From NCBI GenBank assembly GCA_003209655.1, contig QCPW01000006.1, positions 41,968 to 105,967 of the forward strand: a stretch of 64,000 bases of DNA, written 5' to 3'. Source of the DNA: Prochlorococcus sp. AG-442-M23 (GTDB taxonomy: Bacteria > Cyanobacteriota > Cyanobacteriia > PCC-6307 > Cyanobiaceae). Below are positions 56,634 through 64,000 of the stretch, in pieces. The notes under the pieces were generated by a model, which did not search any database, had not been told where the DNA came from, and worked only from the letters and a program-made list of their open reading frames with translations. How positions within the stretch are numbered: the stretch's first letter is position 1; every line of letters starts with the position of its first letter. The position numbers and the translations under genes are program-made.

Positions 56634-58106
56634 ATGCAATTTTCCACATTCAAAAAAAATCTAGATTACTGGCAAGGGGCTTCATTAGTATTAGGAGTTG
56701 TAGAGGAAGAAATTATAAGCCAGCTAGAAAACATAAAATTTGTTGTTGACCCAAAATTATTACTAAAAAAAATTACTACAAAAAAATTCAAAGGAGAGAA
56801 AGGTAAAACTGTAAGCTTTGAATTTTTAGATCAAAAATTAGAAACTTTAATTATTGTTGGTCTTGGCAAATCAGATGAACTAGATAAAAATGATATTGAA
56901 AACTCCTTAGGAAATCTAATTAGGACGATTGTTGATAAAAACGAAAAAATCAGCATCTTGATGCCTTGGGAATTAATAAATTCACATCTAGAAATAAATC
57001 AATTAGCAGTGTCAGCGAGATTATCTGCTTATAGGGACAATAGATTTAATAAGAATAAAGATGAAAAGAGAGTTCTTAAAGAAATAGAGTTTTTGAATTT
57101 AAAAAAATTTGAGGATATTAGCTTTGAAGAGACAGAAAAAATATGTGAAGGTGTAGAACTAGCAAGAAGACTTGTAGCTGCTCCTCCAAATAGTCTTACC
57201 CCCCAGGAAATGTCTATGCAAGCTTCTCAAATAGCTAAAGATCATGGTTTGGAAGTAAAAATTTTAGAGGCAAAAGAGTGTCAAGATTTAGGAATGGGTG
57301 CTTATTTAGCTGTAGCGAAAGGTTCTGATCTAGAACCTAAATTCATACATCTTACTTTGAAGTCAGAGGGGCCTATAAAAGAAAAGATTGCACTTGTTGG
57401 GAAGGGTTTAACCTTTGATTCTGGAGGATACAACCTGAAAGTAGGGGCATCTCAAATTGAAATGATGAAATATGATATGGGTGGTAGCGCGGCAGTTTTA
57501 GGAGCAGCAAAAGCACTTGGAGCTATAAAACCAAAAGGACTAGAAATCCATTTTATTGTTGCAGCCTGCGAAAATATGATAAATGGATCTGCAGTTCATC
57601 CAGGAGACGTAGTTAAAGCATCTAATGGTAAGACAATTGAAATAAATAATACTGATGCAGAGGGTAGACTTACATTGGCTGATGCTTTAACTTACGCATC
57701 AAATTTAAAACCAGATTCAATTGTAGATCTTGCCACCTTAACAGGAGCAATTGTTGTAGCACTAGGAAATGATGTGGCAGGATTCTGGAGCAATAATAAT
57801 GATTTGGCAAATGATCTAAAAACTGCATCAGTTGAGGCAGGAGAAGAATTATGGCAAATGCCTTTACAAAAATCCTATAAAGAAGGATTAAAGTCTCATA
57901 TTGCTGACATGAAAAATACAGGCCCTAGAGCAGGTGGCTCAATTACCGCTGCTTTGTTTTTAGAGGAATTCTTTCATGAAGATATCAAATGGGCTCATAT
58001 TGATATTGCTGGCACTTGTTGGGCTGATAAAAATAAGGGGATTAATCCATCAGGTGCAACCGGTTTTGGAGTTAAAACTCTTGTGCAATGGATTAAAAAC
58101 AAGTAA
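56634..58106 (+). CDS. pepA: Cytosol (leucyl) aminopeptidase
   Basis: An M17 dinuclear metallopeptidase that removes N-terminal amino acids. In 490 residues: [15 protein letters not shown] (metal Lys/Asp) near 253-267, the signature [18 protein letters not shown] near 338-355, and a C-terminal catalytic domain ending [11 protein letters not shown]. The N-terminal domain (about 1-170) is the usual variable regulatory part. It is convergent with msrA, 9 bp apart. Confidence 0.95.
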   Translation: MQFSTFKKNLDYWQGASLVLGVVEEEIISQLENIKFVVDPKLLLKKITTKKFKGEKGKTVSFEFLDQKLETLIIVGLGKSDELDKNDIENSLGNLIRTIVDKNEKISILMPWELINSHLEINQLAVSARLSAYRDNRFNKNKDEKRVLKEIEFLNLKKFEDISFEETEKICEGVELARRLVAAPPNSLTPQEMSMQASQIAKDHGLEVKILEAKECQDLGMGAYLAVAKGSDLEPKFIHLTLKSEGPIKEKIALVGKGLTFDSGGYNLKVGASQIEMMKYDMGGSAAVLGAAKALGAIKPKGLEIHFIVAACENMINGSAVHPGDVVKASNGKTIEINNTDAEGRLTLADALTYASNLKPDSIVDLATLTGAIVVALGNDVAGFWSNNNDLANDLKTASVEAGEELWQMPLQKSYKEGLKSHIADMKNTGPRAGGSITAALFLEEFFHEDIKWAHIDIAGTCWADKNKGINPSGATGFGVKTLVQWIKNK

Positions 58107-58115
58107 ACATTTGGT

Positions 58116-58721
58116 TTATTCAGACCAAAGATTTGTAGATCGGGCGTTTTCTCCCCACAATTTATCTAATTTCTGATCTCTCCCACATGAGAATCTATAA
58201 AACTTATATTTTAATTCATTTTCCTCAGCAAAATTCTGGTGATATTCTTCAGCTAACCAAAATTGACCTTTTGATTTTAATTCAACAGATATTTTTTCTA
58301 ATGGCACTCTCAATTCATTAGAGGCCGAAACAATTGCATTGCTTGCTTCACTTTCCTCGATTTTATCTTTGACAAAAATCACTGGCCTGTAAGAATCGCC
58401 ACGATCACAAAATTGTCCTTTACCGTCCAGCGGATCAATATTTCTCAAATAAAGTCTAAGTATTTCCGCCAAACTTACTAGTTCGGAATCATAGTTAACC
58501 AAAACAACTTCCTGATGCCCTTCATGATTTTCGTAAGTAGGATTTTGTAAATCTCCTCCTGAATACCCACTTTGTACAGAATTTATACCCTTTAAGGACT
58601 CTAAATCATGTTCTAAACACCAAAAACAGCCTCCCGCAAGAATCAATTCCTCGGCAAGGGTATTTAAAGGGTTTATTAAAATTGAAAAAGCAATTATTAA
58701 GGGTAAAAAATATTTCATCAT
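58116..58721 (-). CDS. msrA: Peptide methionine sulfoxide reductase MsrA, with signal peptide
   Basis: MsrA reduces the S form of methionine sulfoxide in proteins. The active-site GGCFWCLEHDLESLKG near residue 30 is intact, followed by VQSGYSGG, TYENHEGHQEVV and the block LYLRNIDPLDGKGQFCDRGD (about 92-111). The first 25 residues, YFLPLIIAFSILINPLNTLAEE, are a signal peptide, so the enzyme is probably exported rather than cytosolic. It is downstream of lpxB by 13 bp. Confidence 0.93.
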   Translation of the reverse strand: MMKYFLPLIIAFSILINPLNTLAEELILAGGCFWCLEHDLESLKGINSVQSGYSGGDLQNPTYENHEGHQEVVLVNYDSELVSLAEILRLYLRNIDPLDGKGQFCDRGDSYRPVIFVKDKIEESEASNAIVSASNELRVPLEKISVELKSKGQFWLAEEYHQNFAEENELKYKFYRFSCGRDQKLDKLWGENARSTNLWSE

Positions 58722-58734
58722 TTAATTATAAAGA

Positions 58735-59913
58735 TCAAATAATGGAATTAATTATTTCTTTAGCGGCTCTATCAACTACTCCTTCCTCTCCTAAATCTTT
58801 TTTTAAAAGAGTATAACCTTTTTTGATTTTTGCCTTTTCTGATGTCAGATCGAGTAGCCTGCAAGCTTTATAAAAAATTTTCTTTTCATTAAAATTTTTC
58901 TGTACAAACTCAGGTATGATGGATTTTTTCATTAAAAGATTCACAGGAGAAATAAACCTTACTTTAAAATTGAGAATTCTTTTTGCAATAAAAGCAGTAA
59001 CTCTGCTTACTCTATATCCAATAATCTGTGGTATTCCATATAAAGCCAACTCCATATTAACTGTGCCTGATTTGCATAAAGCTAGTTTTGCTAATGAATA
59101 AATGAAAGGCATCAATTCAGAATCTTCTTGTTGTGAAATAACCTTACCTTTAATTTCATATTTTTCTAAACCCTTTCTAAATTTTTCATCAAAAACACTC
59201 CTACAAGATGGGATATAAACAATAAGACTTGGATATCTTAATTGTAATTTTTTAGCAGTTTTCAAGAAGGTGGGTAATATGTATTTCAACTCTTGTGGTC
59301 TTGATGCAGGCATTAAAAGTAAGATATTCTGGTTTTCTCTAAGTTTTAGAATTTTTCTAGAAACTTTCTTGGAAGGTAATTTTTTTATTAAATCAATCAT
59401 TGGGTGTCCAACCCAAAAAACATTTCCACCCCTCCTTTTATAAAAGTTTGCTTCCTGCTTAAAAATCGCAAAAATTTTATCTGAAAAATTAATTAAATTT
59501 GTAGTGCTATTATTACCAACTCGCCACGCCCATTCCTGAGGAGCTATGTAGTAGTAAATTGGAATATTATTTCTCGATCTTCTCAATTTAGTCCCAATGT
59601 TAATATTAGGCCCCATATAGTCAATCAAAATTAAACAATCTGGAGGATGTTTTTTTAGTAATTTATAAAATCTTCTTTGAATTCTTATTGTTGGAAGAAG
59701 AAGAGGTAACGCCTCCCAAATTCCTATTGCACTGATTGATGTAGTGTCTTGAAGAATTTTTACACCTTCTTTCTTCATCCTTTCCCCACCTAATCCGCAA
59801 ATTTCTAAATCTAAAGATTTTTTACCCGCTTCATCAAATAATGCTTTTGACAATAAACTCCCGTGTAAATCTCCCGAGACTTCTCCCGTACTGATAAATA
59901 TCTTTTTATTCAT
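58735..59913 (-). CDS. lpxB: Lipid-A-disaccharide synthase
   Basis: LpxB joins UDP-diacylglucosamine and lipid X. The 392-residue GT-B protein starts KKIFISTGEVSGDLHG and has YYIAPQEWAWR near 125, LLMPASRPQELKYILP near 200-215, and CKSGTVNMELALYGIP near 282-297. It overlaps the lpxA stop by a single base, indicating coupled translation. It is the last of the lpxC-fabZ-lpxA-lpxB run. Confidence 0.95.
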   Translation of the reverse strand: MNKKIFISTGEVSGDLHGSLLSKALFDEAGKKSLDLEICGLGGERMKKEGVKILQDTTSISAIGIWEALPLLLPTIRIQRRFYKLLKKHPPDCLILIDYMGPNINIGTKLRRSRNNIPIYYYIAPQEWAWRVGNNSTTNLINFSDKIFAIFKQEANFYKRRGGNVFWVGHPMIDLIKKLPSKKVSRKILKLRENQNILLLMPASRPQELKYILPTFLKTAKKLQLRYPSLIVYIPSCRSVFDEKFRKGLEKYEIKGKVISQQEDSELMPFIYSLAKLALCKSGTVNMELALYGIPQIIGYRVSRVTAFIAKRILNFKVRFISPVNLLMKKSIIPEFVQKNFNEKKIFYKACRLLDLTSEKAKIKKGYTLLKKDLGEEGVVDRAAKEIINSII

Positions 59914-60764
59914 TAATTTATCAAAGGCATTGGACCGCGTCTTTCTTTTAAAATTGAATCTTTTAAAAAATCACATAATTTTGTTGAAGAAATATCTAAC
60001 TTTCTTTTTATTGCAATCTCCAATGCTTCAGAAATTAAATTATTGGACTTAAAAAGTAAATTCCACGTACTTTGCAAAATTTTTAAATCAAAATCCTTAT
60101 TTTCCATCAAGCCACTTCTTTTGATTCCAATCCTATTCAAACCCCTTAATCTTCCAGGATGTCCCTCGGCTAGACAAAAAGGAGGTACATCTCTATCTAC
60201 TCTAGTCATTCCTCCAATCATTGCTAAATATCCAATATGTACAAATTGATGGATACCCAAACAGCCGCCAATAATAGCTTTATCTTCAATCTTTACATGG
60301 CCTGCAACTTGAACACTATTTGATAAAACTATTCCATTCGCAAGTTCACAATTATGTCCAATATGACTATAAGCCATTAATAAATTATTATTGCCAATAA
60401 TAGTTTTTTCCCCTTCATCAGTTGCCTTATTAATAGTTACGCATTCTCTAAAAGTATTATTATCTCCAATAATTACTTCAGTAGAGGCACCTTTATATTT
60501 AAGATCTTGGGGATCCAGACCTATAAAAACATTTGGAAAAACTTTATTGTTAGTACCAATTTGAGTTCTTCCAGTAATTACTGCATTCGGTCCTATTTCA
60601 GTTCCTTCACCAATGGTAACATTAGGACCGACAATTGCTCCTTGAGAGATAATGACTCCATCATGTAATTCGGCAAGTGGATCAACAAAAGCATTTGGGT
60701 GTACTTTTACACCACTAAAGCTATTGTCAAATTCAGCATTCTTATTGTCCATATCCTTAATCAA
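59913..60764 (-). CDS. lpxA: UDP-N-acetylglucosamine acyltransferase
   Basis: LpxA adds the 3-O-acyl chain to UDP-GlcNAc. The 283-residue left-handed beta helix has hexapeptide repeats from about residue 22 to 200, with [18 protein letters not shown] (catalytic His) near 128-140, [15 protein letters not shown] near 165, and the closing [10 protein letters not shown]. The N-terminus carries about 15 extra residues relative to E. coli LpxA. It overlaps fabZ by 8 bp. Confidence 0.95.
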   Translation of the reverse strand: MIKDMDNKNAEFDNSFSGVKVHPNAFVDPLAELHDGVIISQGAIVGPNVTIGEGTEIGPNAVITGRTQIGTNNKVFPNVFIGLDPQDLKYKGASTEVIIGDNNTFRECVTINKATDEGEKTIIGNNNLLMAYSHIGHNCELANGIVLSNSVQVAGHVKIEDKAIIGGCLGIHQFVHIGYLAMIGGMTRVDRDVPPFCLAEGHPGRLRGLNRIGIKRSGLMENKDFDLKILQSTWNLLFKSNNLISEALEIAIKRKLDISSTKLCDFLKDSILKERRGPMPLIN

Positions 60765-61215
60765 CCAATGAGAACATTAATTCACCTGAGCAAACCAAAT
60801 TCCCTTCAACATGTACTTCTCCTTTTACTTTCCCAAATCTCTGTCTCTTTATGCTTAACAATTCACAGGTAATTACCAATTGATCACCAGGGATGACTGG
60901 TCTTCTAAATTTGACATTATTAATTCCTGCAAAAACAAAAAGTCCCCGAGGGAGGTCAGGCATTTGAGTTACTATAATTCCTCCAACTTGAGCCATTGCC
61001 TCAACAATAAGAACGCCAGGCATCAAAGGTCTACCAGGGAAATGGCCCTGGAATTGAGGCTCATTTATAGTTATATTTTTCAAAGCGACAGCTTTTTTAC
61101 CTGGAACCTGCTGAATGACTTTGTCAACAAGAGCGAAAGGAAATCTATGAGGCAATAAACCTAGTATTTCCTCTGAGGATAGTTGGTTATTCTCACTTAA
61201 TAATTGCTTTTCCAA
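60757..61215 (-). CDS. fabZ: 3-hydroxyacyl-ACP dehydratase FabZ
   Basis: FabZ dehydrates 3-hydroxyacyl-ACP in fatty acid elongation and competes with LpxA for the same substrate, a reason for the conserved link. The 152-residue hot-dog protein has [17 protein letters not shown] near 18-34, [20 protein letters not shown] (catalytic His and Glu) near 57-76, and the tail [20 protein letters not shown]. It overlaps lpxA by 8 bp and follows lpxC by 16 bp. Confidence 0.95.
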   Translation of the reverse strand: MEKQLLSENNQLSSEEILGLLPHRFPFALVDKVIQQVPGKKAVALKNITINEPQFQGHFPGRPLMPGVLIVEAMAQVGGIIVTQMPDLPRGLFVFAGINNVKFRRPVIPGDQLVITCELLSIKRQRFGKVKGEVHVEGNLVCSGELMFSLVD

Positions 61216-61231
61216 AACTTAAAAGATAAAT

Positions 61232-62068
61232 TTAATTTTTTAATGATGAAGCTAATAAAGCATTTAAAGAATGTGATCCTTTGTATACTAAAATTTGCGC
61301 TTTAGGTAACCCTACCAAAGCCAAGTCCCCAATAAGGTCTAAAATTTTATGTCTTATAGGTTCATTATTAAATCTTAATGGAGGATTAACCCAATTATCA
61401 CCATCACAAACAAGTGCGTTTTCCAAGCTGCCCCCTTTAATTAATCCAAGTTCACTTAATTGTTGAAATTGGTCTTTAAACCCAAATGTTCTTGCAGGAG
61501 CAATCTTTTCAACAAAACTTTTTGGATTCAAATCAATTACAAAAGTTTGATTTCCAATTGCTTTATATGTAAAACTTATTGTTGAAATAATCGTAATTTT
61601 TTTGGAGGGAGTTAAAGCAATAACTGAACTATCTTTATTAAATATCATTGATTCACTAATCCCACGGGTGAAGTTTATTGGTTTATGAACTTTTTTAATT
61701 CCAACTTCTTCAAATGCTTTAACCCATTGAATTGCTGAACCATCTAGCAGGGGTATCTCTCTCCCATCGACTTCAATATGTATGTAACTCAATCCACAAC
61801 CTGCTAATGAGGCTAATAAATGCTCAATAGTATATAAATTTCTACCTCCTAACTTAACTGCAGTACATAACATAGTACTACCAATTAATTTTTGATCTAA
61901 CTTAAAAATTTCATCAGGTTTATCTGCGAAGGAAACATAAAATCCCTCTTTTTCATAAGGAAAAATTTTAACTCGTGTCTTTTCGCCACTATGCAGTCCT
62001 ATGCCCTCTTTAGTAATAACACCAGAGAGTGTATAACAGCAATCATAATTAGGAGGCCATGAAAACAC
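61232..62068 (-). CDS. lpxC: UDP-3-O-acyl-N-acetylglucosamine deacetylase
   Basis: LpxC is the zinc enzyme that commits the pathway to lipid A. In 278 residues: LSGVITKEGIGLHSGEKTRV near 14-33, LYTIEHLLASLAGCGLSYIH (zinc His) near 77-96, IPLLDGSAIQW near 105, FKDQFQQL near 200, and KILDLIGDLALVGLP near 244 with the zinc Asp. It starts at GTG, directly after the TAA of the Omp85 gene. Confidence 0.94.
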   Translation of the reverse strand: MFSWPPNYDCCYTLSGVITKEGIGLHSGEKTRVKIFPYEKEGFYVSFADKPDEIFKLDQKLIGSTMLCTAVKLGGRNLYTIEHLLASLAGCGLSYIHIEVDGREIPLLDGSAIQWVKAFEEVGIKKVHKPINFTRGISESMIFNKDSSVIALTPSKKITIISTISFTYKAIGNQTFVIDLNPKSFVEKIAPARTFGFKDQFQQLSELGLIKGGSLENALVCDGDNWVNPPLRFNNEPIRHKILDLIGDLALVGLPKAQILVYKGSHSLNALLASSLKN

Positions 62069-64000
62069 TTAAAATTTCCATCCAACTCCAAGTGTATATC
62101 TCCAATCACCACTCAATTCTTTACTTGCTACATCTAATCTTAATGGCCCAATTGGCGTCTTAACACCCACTCCCCCTCCTAGAGAATAACCAGTGCCTGG
62201 TTTTTTTAATAATTGACCTGGTCTGCCTGGGACGTCATTCTGCGATCCTATATGACTTCCAACATCAACGAATAAAGCTCCAGATATCATTCTCCAAACG
62301 GGGAATCTATATTCAGCGGTTGCTTCCATGAAACTTTTACTTACAGAAAGATCACACGATCCCCAACCTCTCACGGAGGAAGAGCCTCCCATACAAAATG
62401 CTTCATAAGGAGGTAATTCTCCAAAAATTGTTCCAGCCTTAAATTCGAATCCAATAGTTTGAGGACAATCACTATTCACAACATTACTGGACCTACATCC
62501 TTTAGAAAGATTTATCAATTTTGTTGGAATAAAAAATGCGTATGTAGCTCTCATTCTGTTAAAAGTTGGAGAGTTTTCTCCTACTGAAAAAAACTGTTCA
62601 CTACCAAGGGTGAATTTATTTCCTGAAGTTGGGTTAACTGTATTATTTAAATTATTCCAAGAGGTAGAGCCAACAACGCTTACTAATGTGTTTGTAGCTG
62701 GGCATGAGCCATCTTCACGGGTATAACCAATACAAAAGATTTCACTATTACTTCCCGTTGTTGGAGTTGTATCTCCATAAGGCTTTAAATTTCCAGAGCT
62801 ATCAATCATTTCTACTTTTTTGAAATTCATCCCTGCAAGCACTCTCCATTTTGATTCTTTGAAAGGATCTCCGCCGTTCAGAGGCCTAGAGAATGAAAAT
62901 CCACCTCCTGTTTTTTCCAAAACAACTGATGACAATGTATCAGTACTTTCTGTAGTTGTGTCATCAACGGCATATATTCTTCCATTACTTTCGCTTCTAA
63001 ATTCTTGAGGGTAATCTCTACTTAGAAAAACATTTGTTTTAAAAGAAGTCTTATGCTTATCTCCTTTAATCCAAGGGTCAGACAAGGAGAAGTTATAAGT
63101 TGTTGAGTACTCTCCAAAATTGATATTTATACTAGATGACCAAGCTCTTCCAAGAGCATTAGTTTCTTGGAGTCCAATTTGCGCAAAGACACCGGAAGCA
63201 TTACTGTATCCAATACCACCGGTAAGGGATCCTGTTTTTTGCTCACTTAAATCCAGGATTATTATGACTTGTCCGGGATTTTTTTTATCTGGGCCAAGGG
63301 ATACCCTAACATCATCAAAGAGAGATGTTGCATATAGTCTTTTTATATCTGCTTCTAATATTTTCCTATTAAATATTGAACCTGGGGTTGTCTTCAATTC
63401 CCTTTTTATAACCCAATCTTTTGTTTTGCCTTTTTTTGGTTTACCATCAACAAAAGGTTCTCCATCTGATCCTAAAAACCTTAATTCTATATCAGATACT
63501 ATCCCTTCATTTACATTTAAACTGACAATCCCATCACCAGATATTCTTTCGGGACCATTTATTCTTGATAAGGAATAACCCTTGTCTTCGTACCACTTTT
63601 TAATTACATTTATTCTATTTTGTAGCTCATTTAAATTTAAGGTGGTTCCGTAATAGTTGTTAAAAATATCATCAACAATTTTATTAGGAATTTTTAAATT
63701 CTTGGGACTAAGTTCAACTTTTTTTAAAATTGGATTGGGTACAACGCTCACTATCAGCCTTACTCCCAATGGGCCATCTTGAGATTTAATCTTTACACCA
63801 GAGAAAAATCCACTTGAATATATAGAATTTAAATCTTTTTTTAAAATTTGATTATTAATAACGCTTCCAGGCTTGATAGTCATGGAATCATAGGCAGCTA
63901 ATTCTAACTTTCTCCCTTCAGGATGATTTTCCCAGCCTTCAATAATTATTTCAGAAATCAGAACATTTTCCTTATTTTCTTCTAATTCCTTATTAGCTAA
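62069..64000 (-). CDS. Omp85/BamA-family outer membrane protein, cut by the right edge
   Basis: The frame stays open to the window edge, so the gene begins outside; at least 643 residues are present. POTRA-type domains occupy the visible N-terminal part, with repeats of the pattern 'short strand, helix with YxxxGFF, strand' (for example SIYSSGFFSGVKIKS and RLYATSLFDDVRVS). A 16-strand-type barrel follows with YGxxRGW-like GGSSSVRGWGSC, ending in YTLGVGWKF with terminal Phe. It inserts outer-membrane proteins (BamA) or is the related Toc75-like type. It precedes lpxC with no gap. Confidence 0.9.
   Translation of the reverse strand, partial: LANKELEENKENVLISEIIIEGWENHPEGRKLELAAYDSMTIKPGSVINNQILKKDLNSIYSSGFFSGVKIKSQDGPLGVRLIVSVVPNPILKKVELSPKNLKIPNKIVDDIFNNYYGTTLNLNELQNRINVIKKWYEDKGYSLSRINGPERISGDGIVSLNVNEGIVSDIELRFLGSDGEPFVDGKPKKGKTKDWVIKRELKTTPGSIFNRKILEADIKRLYATSLFDDVRVSLGPDKKNPGQVIIILDLSEQKTGSLTGGIGYSNASGVFAQIGLQETNALGRAWSSSININFGEYSTTYNFSLSDPWIKGDKHKTSFKTNVFLSRDYPQEFRSESNGRIYAVDDTTTESTDTLSSVVLEKTGGGFSFSRPLNGGDPFKESKWRVLAGMNFKKVEMIDSSGNLKPYGDTTPTTGSNSEIFCIGYTREDGSCPATNTLVSVVGSTSWNNLNNTVNPTSGNKFTLGSEQFFSVGENSPTFNRMRATYAFFIPTKLINLSKGCRSSNVVNSDCPQTIGFEFKAGTIFGELPPYEAFCMGGSSSVRGWGSCDLSVSKSFMEATAEYRFPVWRMISGALFVDVGSHIGSQNDVPGRPGQLLKKPGTGYSLGGGVGVKTPIGPLRLDVASKELSGDWRYTLGVGWKF

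Overview
The window is about 64 kb of a compact, AT-rich cyanobacterial chromosome. Gene content points to Prochlorococcus, probably a high-light-adapted lineage: very low GC, small intergenic gaps, many TTG/GTG starts, a high-light-inducible (Hlip) protein, nickel superoxide dismutase instead of Fe/Mn-SOD, a ClpR/ClpP pair, the cyanobacterial division protein Ftn2/ARC6, and several cyanobacteria-only families (DUF1825, DUF3086, DUF3119-like). The genus call is inference from these features; no database search was possible.

Layout. 0-1.8 kb: a methyltransferase in a gene-poor stretch that looks accessory. 1.8-16.6 kb: core genes for translation and RNA (trmD, era, rpsP, ffh, mnmA), PhoH, Ftn2, pyruvate dehydrogenase E1 alpha, a group 2 sigma factor, NAD(P)HX repair and lipoprotein acylation (lnt). 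16.7-18.9 kb: an FKBP isomerase followed by a nickel-SOD module (sodN, its maturation protease and a nickel permease facing them). 18.9-32 kb: trpC, lpdA, an RNA methyltransferase, murA, tRNA-Leu, argD, folC, an FAD oxidase with a deaminase-like amidohydrolase, tRNA-His, miaB and ddl. 32-34.6 kb: the division pair ftsQ-ftsZ, then the SRP RNA on the opposite strand. 34.6-41.3 kb: panB, hemW-like, a PIN/TRAM protein, clpR-clpP, ilvC, cobD. 41.3-43.2 kb: a run of small proteins headed by Hlip and closed by HU. 43.8-50.9 kb: glycogen debranching enzyme, tRNA-Gly, a GPH-type sugar symporter, an MlaE-like lipid permease, plsY and pyrF. 50.9-58.7 kb: tyrS and DUF1825, then a patch that looks accessory (MazG-like pyrophosphohydrolase, HNH nuclease, glycosyltransferase-like protein, GIY-YIG protein), then pepA and msrA. 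58.7-64 kb: an outer-membrane cassette (Omp85/BamA, lpxC, fabZ, lpxA, lpxB); the Omp85 gene runs off the right edge.

Most notable observations: (1) a MazG-like/DCTPP1-like pyrophosphohydrolase gene overlaps by 4 bp a three-part nuclease (EVE/PUA-like, SRA-like, HNH), a plausible two-layer guard against modified nucleotides; (2) ffh carries 13 near-identical 18-bp units encoding MPGMGG in its C-terminus; (3) the Ni-SOD maturation protease has no normal start codon that keeps its catalytic serine, and one extra T in an 8-T run would restore a TTG start; (4) two overlapping tiny membrane-protein genes lie downstream of murA on the other strand.
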